This document shows, piece after piece, positions 12,212 to 19,785 of a DNA stretch of 20,532 nucleotides. The notes beneath the pieces are model-generated. The model ran no database searches and had not been told where the DNA came from. It worked only from the letters and a program-made list of their open reading frames with translations. The DNA comes from a virus. The stretch lies in the IMG/VR virus record IMGVR_UViG_3300005613_000494, positions 1 through 20,532 of that record; one strand, 5' to 3'. The translations under genes and the position numbers were made by a program. The number at the start of each line of letters is the position of its first letter. The first letter of the stretch is position 1.

Positions 12212-12887
12212 AATATATAATGAAGATTGTTTAGAGACAATGAGTAAGATACCAGATAATACCATTGATTTAATTATTACATCCCCACCATATAATAATG
12301 GATATTGGAGTAGTAATAGAAATATGGGTAATGGTTTTAATACAAAGAGTAGAAGGATAGAATATTCCAACTTTGATGATAATATGTTACCAGAAGAATA
12401 TGAGGAATGGCAGAGGAAGGTTATAAGTGAATGTTTAAGAATATTAAAACCAACAGGTAGTTTATTCTATAACCATCAACCAATACAAAAAAATCATCAA
12501 GAGGTAAATCCATTATATGTATATGATTTCCCAGTAAAACAAACAATTGTATGGAATAGAAAGAATACACCAAAATTGGATAAGAGTTACTTTTTCCCTA
12601 CCATTGAATGGATTTATTGGATACAGAAAGATAAGTCATCCAGAGTGAAATTTAATAGGAAAAACTCAATGTTTAATAAAGTTATATGGGATATAAATCC
12701 CGATAAAGATAATCCCTTCCCAGCACCATTCCCAGAAGAGTTGGTATTGAATTGTTTATTGAGTTGTAGTGATGAAGGAGATTTAGTATACGACCCATTT
12801 ATGGGAAGTGGAACAACAGCCAAAGTATGTGAAAAAAATAACAGAAATTATATAGGTAGTGAAATAGGATATGGAAATGATAATTAA
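12198..12887 (+). CDS. DNA methyltransferase, beta class (N4-cytosine or N6-adenine)
   Basis: The 229-residue enzyme carries motif IV first (LIITSPPYN, T28-N33) and motif I near the end (DPFMGSGTT, 199-207), the circular order of the beta class. TSPPY is commonest in N4-cytosine enzymes but also occurs in N6-adenine ones, so the base is open. Other recognisable parts are a segment EWQRKVISECLRILKPTGSL and FPEEL just before motif I. A target-recognition part lies at about 95-170. It overlaps the Dam-like gene upstream and the small membrane-protein gene downstream (17 bases), so translation is coupled. With no endonuclease beside it, anti-restriction self-methylation is the likely role. Confidence 0.85.
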   Translation: MEINKIYNEDCLETMSKIPDNTIDLIITSPPYNNGYWSSNRNMGNGFNTKSRRIEYSNFDDNMLPEEYEEWQRKVISECLRILKPTGSLFYNHQPIQKNHQEVNPLYVYDFPVKQTIVWNRKNTPKLDKSYFFPTIEWIYWIQKDKSSRVKFNRKNSMFNKVIWDINPDKDNPFPAPFPEELVLNCLLSCSDEGDLVYDPFMGSGTTAKVCEKNNRNYIGSEIGYGNDN

Positions 12888-13131
12888 GATTATTGGATTA
12901 AGTTGTATGACTTATCTATTTGTTAACTCTGAACCACTTATTTTAATTAAGAGGGGTTTAGGGTTTAGAGAAGAAGAATACTACGACTATGGAAAGATTA
13001 AGGGGTTTATTTACAGATTAATTACGTGTTGTCTATGTAGTGGATTTTGGATTGGATTAATCTTCACCCTTAACGTATATGAGGCTTGTGTAATAGCCAT
13101 AATAAGTGAACTAATAAATAAAATTTTATAA
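12871..13131 (+). CDS. Small membrane protein with CCLCSGFWIG motif
   Basis: This 86-residue protein has a hydrophobic N-terminal segment (about 4-26), a charged stretch FREEEYYDYGKIKG, and a hydrophobic C-terminal half (about 46-80) containing CCLCSGFWIGLIF (Cys 53, 54 and 56; GFWIG 58-62). A C-x-C-x-GFW-x-G motif in a short membrane protein recurs in many phages and in the DUF1360 group; its function is not known to me. It likely crosses the membrane two or three times. The gene overlaps the methyltransferase gene by 17 bases and is followed by another small gene after 2 bases. Confidence 0.6.
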   Translation: MEMIIKIIGLSCMTYLFVNSEPLILIKRGLGFREEEYYDYGKIKGFIYRLITCCLCSGFWIGLIFTLNVYEACVIAIISELINKIL

Positions 13132-13133
13132 TT

Positions 13134-13376
13134 ATGAACCCACAATTTAAAAACTTCTTCATTGATTTATCTGAAGAGAACATTCACCAAAGAGTAGGTG
13201 AATTATTAGATGGTATTAAAACCAATTATGTAACATCAGTACAGACAGATATTATGTTTGGAGTACACAATAGACTATTCCCCAATCAAAAAGAATATAC
13301 AAAGGGATGTACAGCTTGTAGGAAAAGAGTGTATGATAGATTAAAGGAATGGTATAAAAACAATTTAAAGGAATAA
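13134..13376 (+). CDS. Hypothetical small protein with CTACRKR motif
   Basis: The 80-residue soluble protein is mainly helical. It ends with KGCTACRKRVYDRLKEWY, where Cys59 and Cys62 form a CxxC pair next to a basic amphipathic helix; two more ligands would be needed for a zinc site, possibly His45 or a second subunit. I recognise no family. It lies between the membrane protein and the tail-chaperone gene, with spacings of 2 and 11 bases, so it is part of the same long operon beginning at 10704. A link to tail assembly or to methylation cannot be told. Confidence 0.55.
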   Translation: MNPQFKNFFIDLSEENIHQRVGELLDGIKTNYVTSVQTDIMFGVHNRLFPNQKEYTKGCTACRKRVYDRLKEWYKNNLKE

Positions 13377-13387
13377 TATATTTTATT

Positions 13388-14053
13388 ATGATGAGATTAT
13401 TAAAGAAAAATAAGGAAGAGGTATTAAGTTGGAAAGATATTAAGTTATCCCAACTACAAGAAATTCATACATTACCAGAATATGAAGATAAAATCGATTT
13501 GATGGTTAATGTATTATCAATTTTATTGGATAAAGACCCATATGATATTGAGAATATGTTGGTTACAGATATATTCAAAGAATATGATAAATGGACATTC
13601 TTACAAGAACCCCCAAAAGAAGAATTAATACCAATCATAAAACACAATGGTAAAAGATATGGTATTATTGAATTGGATAAAATGAGTTTGGGACAATATG
13701 GTGATGTGGAAGAGTATTTATCTGAGGGGAATATATTTGATAATATACATAGAGTATTATCTGTATTATACCTCCCAGTCAAAAAATACAATCCTTTTAA
13801 TGGTAAGTATGAATTAGAAGATTACACACCATCAATTGAGAGAGAAGAGATGTTTAAAGAAATGACTATGGATGTAATTTATCCTACCATACTTTTTTTT
13901 TATCATATCGTAAACAACTTTTTAACAGATTTTCAACACTCTTTAATAGAGAAGAAGGAGAAGGAACTGAAGAAGATGATATCCCTGGAGGAAGAACAAT
14001 TGGAGAAGCTAAAGAAAGACAACGAGAAAAAATTAGAAGAAAATGGAATATAA
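13388..14053 (+). CDS. Tail assembly chaperone (short, zero-frame product)
   Basis: The 221-residue product resembles tail assembly chaperones of Bacteroidota phages: SWKDIKLSQLQEIHTL at the start, a helical region DLMVNVLSILLDKDPYDIEN, then IKHNGKRYGIIELDKMSLGQYGDVEEYL, followed by a helix around HRVLSVLYLPV. Chaperones of this kind bind the tape measure protein and recruit tail tube subunits. After residue 171 the zero frame encodes a Lys/Glu-rich coiled coil that ends at 14053. A nine-T run at 13893-13901 offers a -1 shift into a second open frame (see next entry). Unusually, no tape measure gene follows, and the tail tube-like gene lies more than 12 kb to the left. The call is from sequence pattern plus frameshift architecture. 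Confidence 0.65.
   Translation: MMRLLKKNKEEVLSWKDIKLSQLQEIHTLPEYEDKIDLMVNVLSILLDKDPYDIENMLVTDIFKEYDKWTFLQEPPKEELIPIIKHNGKRYGIIELDKMSLGQYGDVEEYLSEGNIFDNIHRVLSVLYLPVKKYNPFNGKYELEDYTPSIEREEMFKEMTMDVIYPTILFFYHIVNNFLTDFQHSLIEKKEKELKKMISLEEEQLEKLKKDNEKKLEENGI
13893..13901 (+). promoter_or_regulatory. Slippery site for -1 programmed frameshift
   Basis: Nine T in a row include the heptamer T TTT TTT (13894-13900) in the right phase: zero-frame codons are CTT, TTT, TTT, TAT. A slip back by one base moves ribosomes into a frame that is open from 13858 to the TAA at 14170-14172. Confidence 0.6.
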
Positions 14054-14172
14054 TGAATATGATAGATAATTTGGCTGGAGGTGATATTTTAAAATATGAA
14101 GAAGTAGTTGAATTACCAATAATATTCTGTTTTACTTACTTATTATATAAAAACGAAACAAAAGAAGAATAA
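13900..14172 (+). CDS. -1 frame extension of the tail chaperone (long product)
   Basis: A -1 shift at residue 171 would add 90 residues, giving a 261-residue fusion. The extension begins LSYRKQLFNRFSTLFNREEG, passes through a Gly/Glu/Arg-rich linker and ends with WNIMNMIDNLAGGDILKYEE and then VVELPIIFCFTYLLYKNETKEE. That last part (small helices with LA-x-x-D followed by EEV and a hydrophobic helix) resembles the T domain of chaperones made by frameshift, as in the lambda G-GT system. An ATG at 14053 overlaps the zero-frame stop as TAATG and could start a separate 39-residue peptide, but the frame is open about 65 codons before it, which is better explained by frameshifting. Confidence 0.6.
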   Translation, partial: LSYRKQLFNRFSTLFNREEGEGTEEDDIPGGRTIGEAKERQREKIRRKWNIMNMIDNLAGGDILKYEEVVELPIIFCFTYLLYKNETKEE

Positions 14173-14173
14173 T

Positions 14174-14611
14174 ATGATTACATACAATACAATATTAAAA
14201 ACATTTGAGGACATATCTGTAAATCACAAACAGATAAATAACTTTGGAACAGGAACTTTAGATGAAGTAAATACTTTTTCTAAAGATGGTAAATTTCCTG
14301 TGTTATGGGTTATACCCCAAAGAGTTCAATTAGGTGAAAATGCGATGACTTATACAATAAGGGTGATGGTGTTTGATATAAGTGAGACTGATGATAGTAT
14401 AGATGATGAAATATACTCAGATACAATTTTAATTTTAAATGATATTATGTTCATTTTAAACACACAACCTTTTTGGAATAAAGATGAGGCTTCTGTTTCT
14501 AATGTACCTACAGCAACACCATTTAGACAAAAGTTTGTTGATTATTGTGCTGGTTGGTATGCTGATTTTGATATTGAAGTACCTTCATTTAATAATTTAG
14601 GATATTGTTAA
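14174..14611 (+). CDS. Tail terminator/neck-like protein
   Basis: The 145-residue product has an alpha-beta composition typical of small phage neck proteins: a first helix TILKTFEDISVNH, a strand FPVLWVIPQRVQL, then MTYTIRVMVFDISETDDSID, a helix SDTILILNDIMFIL and a last strand FVDYCAGWYADFDIEVP. This alternation resembles tail terminator (lambda gpU-like) proteins, which cap the tail tube and join it to the head. The position directly before a gp10-like neck gene agrees. It starts one base after the chaperone extension ends and overlaps the next ATG as TAATG. Assignment is by fold impression and context. Confidence 0.5.
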   Translation: MITYNTILKTFEDISVNHKQINNFGTGTLDEVNTFSKDGKFPVLWVIPQRVQLGENAMTYTIRVMVFDISETDDSIDDEIYSDTILILNDIMFILNTQPFWNKDEASVSNVPTATPFRQKFVDYCAGWYADFDIEVPSFNNLGYC

Positions 14612-15081
14612 TGGAAAATGATGAAGAAATATTAAAAGCTCTAAAATACCTAGGGGATAGTATTGTGGGGGATATGAAAGCCCTCATAGAACTAAATGGT
14701 GCTATTGCCACTGGTTGGTTAATGGATAGTATTGCTTCTAAAGTATTTAAAGATAAGAATGATGTATATTCTTTATCATTCTCTTATTTAAACTATGGTA
14801 AATTTGTTGATGAGGGTAGAAGACCAGGTAAAATGCCCCCATTAGAAGATATTAGAGAGTGGGCAAGAATAAAAGGTATACCTCAAACAGCTGTATACCC
14901 AATAGCAAAAAAGATTGGTGAGAAGGGTACAATTAAGAGAAAAAATTATAATGGTATTGATTTTACAGAACCAATTTATGATGATTTAAAAGTTATAAAA
15001 GAAATTATGGGTGATAAATTTTCATCAGTAATAGCAAAAGAATTATTAAAAAATATAAATAAAGAAACTTATGGCAGTTAG
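14611..15081 (+). CDS. HK97 gp10-like neck/tail-completion protein
   Basis: Started at the ATG 14611 (TAATG overlap) the protein has 156 residues; a TTG two codons earlier is less likely. The key segment LNYGKFVDEGRRPGKMPPLE followed by DIREWARIKGI is a signature I know from gp10-like proteins, which help join tail to head or complete the tail. A first part with helices (ILKALKYLGDSIVGDMKALI) and a short strand ATGWLMDSI, then the signature, then a C-terminal helix fits this family. It overlaps the next gene by 11 bases. This is the surest call in the neck region. Confidence 0.65.
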   Translation: MENDEEILKALKYLGDSIVGDMKALIELNGAIATGWLMDSIASKVFKDKNDVYSLSFSYLNYGKFVDEGRRPGKMPPLEDIREWARIKGIPQTAVYPIAKKIGEKGTIKRKNYNGIDFTEPIYDDLKVIKEIMGDKFSSVIAKELLKNINKETYGS

Positions 15082-16792
15082 TATTTTAAAAACACCATCA
15101 GAGGGACAAACAAAACCAATGATGCCAGTGTATAATGGATTACCATTCATTTTAAGTAGTAATAGGAATAAAAGATTGAATTATAAATACATCGCTGATA
15201 TTTATGTTGGTGGTGTAAAATCGGCTACCCTTAAACATAACAAAGATTTATCTAGTGGTAGTGGTATATTTGATATTGGTAGGGTTGTGGAGAATACCTT
15301 AAAAACAAGAAGATACGATTATACAACCCCAGGTTTCGCTGGTGATACAACTTGTTCAACAGATTATTATATAAAGTTTGGTGAAGAATATGAAAGATAT
15401 TTAGAATATACATCAGCCTCTTCATATGGTGGTGGAGCTCAAACAAGATTATCATTATCTCAACATAATTTAAGAGTTGGTGATTATGTTGTTCTTCAAA
15501 ATAATACTGAAAGTTCATATGACTTTGATTACTTTGGTAATATCTACTTTGAGGTATTATTAGTTACATCATCCTATATTATAATAGACAAACCATTTAC
15601 GAACAACTCAACAGGTTTGGTTATTGAAGGAGAACATTTCATTGATAACTATTATTATTCACATCCAACATTAGGAGCATTAGTAGGGTTTGTTATACCA
15701 GAGAGTATTAGACCTACAAATATCAATGTAGGAGATACAGTAGTAGTATCAAATAGAAAAGCACCAGTTGTTCCAGCGGTAGCTGGTTATGATGGTGAAT
15801 GGATTGTGGTAGATATAATCACAGTAGGTTCAAATAAAGTTATAATTACCAATTGTCCTTGGAATACATCATCATCTGTTGTACCAGGTGTTATATACGC
15901 CAAAGATAAGTATGTATTTGAAAATCAAGTACAATCAACAACAGAATATAGTTGGAATGGTGGTTTTCAATATAAAGATTTTTTAAATTATGATATTGAT
16001 GATTTTTATATTTCTTCTTTACCTTCATCACAGGGAAGATTTTTAACGAATGGACCTAAGACAAGAAAAGTTAGAGAAGGAGAAGTAGAATATTTATCCC
16101 TTATCAATTGGGATAATAGTACTCTTTATAATATGACAGCGGTATATAAGTCATATACATCAAATGGAACTTTAATTGATACATATACAATCAATTTAGG
16201 TTCATCAACAAAGGTTCATAAGGTATTACAATTAGGGGTTGGTAGAGAGAATTTAGATACTTATTTAGATTTTACCAACGCTACATATTATACAGTTCAT
16301 ATAGAAGATAGTTTAGGTACACAAATATCAGAACAAATCACTTATTTAATTGATACAGAATGTTACAGATTTACCCAAAAGAGACTTATGTGGTTAAATA
16401 GACTGGGTGGATGGGATTTCTTTACATTCAACCTAAGAAGTGACAAGACAATCGATATAAATAGAAATGAATATAAGAGAAATTTAAGGTCTTATGATAG
16501 TAGTACTGACTTATATAACTACTCAATGGGTGATAGAGGTAGAACAACATATATTGTTGAGGCTAGTGAAACTGAAACTTGTTTCTCAAATTGGATTAGA
16601 GATGATGAAATGAGTTGGATGGAAGAATTATATACATCACCAGAGGTTTATTTAATAGAAGATACAACTAATATGTTACCAATTAATATTACAGATGATA
16701 GTGTTACATTAGGTAAAGCTGAGAATTACGGATTGGTATCATATACAATAACATTTAAACATTCAAACGATAGAGTAATACAGAGAGGATAA
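15071..16792 (+). CDS. Large tail-tip/distal tail-like protein
   Basis: The 573-residue protein is almost all beta-strand, rich in Tyr, Ser, Thr and Asn, and has no signal peptide or membrane segment. The first part (KPMMPVYNGLPFILSSNRNK, then YKYIADIYVGGV) is like the first strands of the distal-tail-type proteins that precede the long tail protein in Bacteroidota phages. The middle (about 110-260) inserts two or three SH3/carbohydrate-binding-like beta modules (for example NLRVGDYVVLQN and NVGDTVVVSN, which look like repeats). The C-terminal part with RLMWLNRLGGWDFFTF and EVYLIEDTTNMLPINITDDS resembles the outer Dit domain. It is followed by the long tail protein with a TAATG overlap. Exact role is inferred. 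Confidence 0.55.
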   Translation: MAVSILKTPSEGQTKPMMPVYNGLPFILSSNRNKRLNYKYIADIYVGGVKSATLKHNKDLSSGSGIFDIGRVVENTLKTRRYDYTTPGFAGDTTCSTDYYIKFGEEYERYLEYTSASSYGGGAQTRLSLSQHNLRVGDYVVLQNNTESSYDFDYFGNIYFEVLLVTSSYIIIDKPFTNNSTGLVIEGEHFIDNYYYSHPTLGALVGFVIPESIRPTNINVGDTVVVSNRKAPVVPAVAGYDGEWIVVDIITVGSNKVIITNCPWNTSSSVVPGVIYAKDKYVFENQVQSTTEYSWNGGFQYKDFLNYDIDDFYISSLPSSQGRFLTNGPKTRKVREGEVEYLSLINWDNSTLYNMTAVYKSYTSNGTLIDTYTINLGSSTKVHKVLQLGVGRENLDTYLDFTNATYYTVHIEDSLGTQISEQITYLIDTECYRFTQKRLMWLNRLGGWDFFTFNLRSDKTIDINRNEYKRNLRSYDSSTDLYNYSMGDRGRTTYIVEASETETCFSNWIRDDEMSWMEELYTSPEVYLIEDTTNMLPINITDDSVTLGKAENYGLVSYTITFKHSNDRVIQRG

Positions 16793-19740
16793 TGAGAAAT
16801 TATAGATTAATAGTTCAGTCACAACAGAATACATCAACAGACTTTTTAGATTTATATGATAATGTAAATGTACCTGTTGTTTTTAATGTAAAAGATGTTA
16901 GAGAACCAGAGAGTATCAAAACAAACTATACAAAACAATTTGACATCCCAGCTTCACACACTAATAATTTATTCTTTGAAGGATTATATGAGAAGGGATT
17001 TTCAGTAAATGAGTTTAATCCCAATTATAAAGTTCAATGTCAATTGACATATGATGATAATATTATTATTGATGGTTACTTACAAGTTGTTGATGTAAAT
17101 AGAGTAGATGAAGATGGGTATTATTCTATTATTGTATATGGTGAATTATCGTCTTTATTTAATAATTTAATTGGTTGTAAAATAAGTGATATAGATTTAT
17201 CAGAATATAACCATAGATGGACTTATGATAATGTTGTTAATAGTTGGGAAACTTCAATTAAAAGAAATGATTTAGATATACCATTTTTAATGGGTAGGGG
17301 ATATGTTTATCCCTTAATAAATAGAGGACAACAGGAATTTGATTTAACTACTGAAGATTTTTTACCAGCGATATATGTAAAAACAATATGGGATAAAATT
17401 TTTGAGGGTACTGGAAAAAAATATAAGTCAAACTTTATAAACTCAGATAAATTTAAAAGTTTAATTTTACCACATGGTAAAGATAGAATTTATTTAAGTG
17501 AAGAAGAAAAAAATAGTAGATTATTCTCAGTAAAAATTGATGAGGGTGATTATAATGATTTGGGTTACGCTGGGTATAAAAAACATTATACAGGTTCGGC
17601 TACAATAGCGTGGAATTCACCAAAGTATAAAATTAAATTCCCAACAGAAGAAGCTGACCCTAACAACTTATTTTTCACAAATGATACCTACATACCAATT
17701 GTTAAACAAAACACTTCCATAGCCTCTAATATCTGTATAAAAACAATTTTTAGGGCTACACCTGGACAACCAGATGGGTTTTTTATTAAGGGTGGTAATA
17801 TCACAGGTAATGTTTATTTGAAAGATGAGACAACAGGACAATTTATACACTCAGAACCATTTGAGGTAATACATTCAACAGGACAAGTTGGTGTAGCTAA
17901 GAGTGATTATGTTGTTAAGACAAATGTATTTTTAGATTATACAGGTATTTTAGAACCATATCATAAATATACAATATGGATTGATTATAGTTGTCCAGCT
18001 GGAACATCATCTTCAAAGTTTATAAATACCATAGGACAAGTAATTGGTGGTTATATTTTTAATGGTGTATCAACTGATAGTGAATGTACAACTGAATTAT
18101 ATAACGCTACATCACAAGAATGGATATTGGAAGGTGATTTAGTTGATATGAACCAAATATTACCCCAAGATTTAAGTTGTGTTGATTTCTTAAAAGATAT
18201 TAATAAGATGTTTAATCTTTATTGGGTAGCTATTGATGAGAATACATTTCAAATAGAACCTAGAGATACATTTTATACATCAGATGATGTCAATATATGG
18301 GATTGGACAGAAGAGTTTGATAGACAGAATGAAATTAAGATTATACCCTTATCAGAATTAAACAATAAACAATACTTATTTACATATTCAGAAGATGATG
18401 ATTATTATAATGATTTCTATACAAGAACATATAAAGAAATATATGGACAAAAATTAATTGAGGTATCGAATGATTTTGTTAATGATGTTGATAAGATTGA
18501 TATTAAATTTTCACCATCACCATTGGTATCATTTTTAAATTCAAATATAGTCACATCAACGTTTTTAAATATTGAGAATGGTTTTACAGAAAGTACTGAA
18601 GTTAAAAATAGAATATTAATTTATGGTGGTGTTATAAATACTAATGTAAGTTATACAATTAAAGATAATGTTTTTTTAAAATACCCATACACTGGACATT
18701 TTGATAATCCTTATTCACCAACTTATGATATCAATTGGGGACAAACAAAAGAATATTATTATGATTGGGAATTAGTACCACAAGATAACTTATTCGAAAC
18801 ATATTGGAAAAACTTTATGTTAGATATAACTTCACCAGATAGTCATATGTTGACTGGACAACTTCATTTAAAACCCTTAGACATCATCAATTTAAATATT
18901 TTCGATACTATTCAAGTTGATAATGTATGGTATAAAATAAATAAGTTGGAATATGATATCATTACAGAAGTGGCTAAGGTAGAATTATTCAAAACATTTA
19001 CATATTTATCATTCCCAGCTCAAAAAACTACATCAACAGGTAATAGTGGTGTTGTAACGAAAAAACCAACTGAGGAAATAAAACAAAAACCAATTGGAAA
19101 ACCAGGTTGGAATATTCCATTCTTAGAACCTACAACAAATTGGATATCTACAGGTGGTATAACACCAAATACAACTTTTGGTGTATGGACTAATCAAACA
19201 TCATTAGAATATGGTGGATGGTTAAATAAAAATAATGAAGAATTATTATTAAAGAAAAAGATTGGTAATAATACTTATTCAAAAGGTAATTTAGAAACTA
19301 ATATCAATAAAAACACTTTTAGAAAAGGTAGTTTTGTTGAGATAATGGGTAAGGAAAACTATATATCACCACAAGCTAGTGGTATTTCTATTAAGGGTAA
19401 TACAAATAGAATATCAGATGGGGTTAAAAACGTATCCATAATGGGTAATAATAACTTTGTTGAAGCTGGGGTGGAGAATACTCAAATTATTGGTGATAAC
19501 TTATATGTAACAAAATCAAACGCTACATATCTTAATGGTGATATAATTGAAAAAGGTAGTGTTAAACAATCACCAAACTTTGTTGGAGGTATGGTAAATA
19601 GAACTTCTGTACCATTCGAAAGTGGTGATAGGATTGATTTAATTAAATGTCCAGTAGATTGTGTTCAGAATACTGGGGGAATAAGTAGATTTAACTTAAT
19701 AAATTGTGGAATTGATAATAGTTTAGAGTTTCTATTTTAA
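16792..19740 (+). CDS. Large baseplate/tail-tip protein (Tal-like)
   Basis: This is the largest protein in the window, 982 residues. Its N-terminus (VNVPVVFNVKDVREPESIKT then NYTKQFDIPASHTNNLFFEG, and FNPNYKVQCQLTYDDNIIIDGYLQV) matches a pattern I know from long tail-tip proteins of Bacteroidota phages. Mid-region strands (about 450-760) resemble the gp27-like hub fold, with LSCVDFLKDINKMFNLYWVA, typical of such hubs. After about 770 a Pro/Gly linker leads to a C-terminal region (848-917) with repeated I-x-G-x-x-N-x-I units (EIMGKENYI, SIKGNTNRI, SIMGNNNFV, QIIGDNLYV) that look like beta-helix coils, ending in a small beta-rich tip with Cys. Such proteins form the tail tip and may carry receptor-binding or cell-wall parts. 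No peptidase or lysozyme motif is seen. Confidence 0.6.
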   Translation: MRNYRLIVQSQQNTSTDFLDLYDNVNVPVVFNVKDVREPESIKTNYTKQFDIPASHTNNLFFEGLYEKGFSVNEFNPNYKVQCQLTYDDNIIIDGYLQVVDVNRVDEDGYYSIIVYGELSSLFNNLIGCKISDIDLSEYNHRWTYDNVVNSWETSIKRNDLDIPFLMGRGYVYPLINRGQQEFDLTTEDFLPAIYVKTIWDKIFEGTGKKYKSNFINSDKFKSLILPHGKDRIYLSEEEKNSRLFSVKIDEGDYNDLGYAGYKKHYTGSATIAWNSPKYKIKFPTEEADPNNLFFTNDTYIPIVKQNTSIASNICIKTIFRATPGQPDGFFIKGGNITGNVYLKDETTGQFIHSEPFEVIHSTGQVGVAKSDYVVKTNVFLDYTGILEPYHKYTIWIDYSCPAGTSSSKFINTIGQVIGGYIFNGVSTDSECTTELYNATSQEWILEGDLVDMNQILPQDLSCVDFLKDINKMFNLYWVAIDENTFQIEPRDTFYTSDDVNIWDWTEEFDRQNEIKIIPLSELNNKQYLFTYSEDDDYYNDFYTRTYKEIYGQKLIEVSNDFVNDVDKIDIKFSPSPLVSFLNSNIVTSTFLNIENGFTESTEVKNRILIYGGVINTNVSYTIKDNVFLKYPYTGHFDNPYSPTYDINWGQTKEYYYDWELVPQDNLFETYWKNFMLDITSPDSHMLTGQLHLKPLDIINLNIFDTIQVDNVWYKINKLEYDIITEVAKVELFKTFTYLSFPAQKTTSTGNSGVVTKKPTEEIKQKPIGKPGWNIPFLEPTTNWISTGGITPNTTFGVWTNQTSLEYGGWLNKNNEELLLKKKIGNNTYSKGNLETNINKNTFRKGSFVEIMGKENYISPQASGISIKGNTNRISDGVKNVSIMGNNNFVEAGVENTQIIGDNLYVTKSNATYLNGDIIEKGSVKQSPNFVGGMVNRTSVPFESGDRIDLIKCPVDCVQNTGGISRFNLINCGIDNSLEFLF

Positions 19741-19743
19741 AAA

Positions 19744-19773
19744 AACAAAAAGTAAGAATAATATATTTTAATA
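19744..19773 (+). promoter_or_regulatory. Candidate phage-type promoter (weak variant)
   Basis: AACAAAA (19744-19750) lies exactly 20 bases before TATTTTAATA (19764-19773), followed by AAAAGAT and the ATG at 19786. It matches the weak variant at 631-660 and lies in the 45-base gap before the tail fibre gene. No terminator is seen in that gap. Confidence 0.35.
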
Positions 19774-19785
19774 AAAAGATTTAAT

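Noticed and set aside
11363-12887. Complete restriction-modification system
   Set aside because: No restriction endonuclease is adjacent; the nuclease-like gene at 3433-3930 is distant, on the other strand and in another unit.
14053-14172. Separate 39-residue gene starting at ATG 14053
   Set aside because: The frame is open about 65 codons upstream and continues a chaperone T-like domain; a -1 frameshift explains it better. Independent starts are not excluded.
14605-14610. TTG start for the gp10-like gene
   Set aside because: The ATG at 14611 forms a TAATG overlap and loses only two residues.
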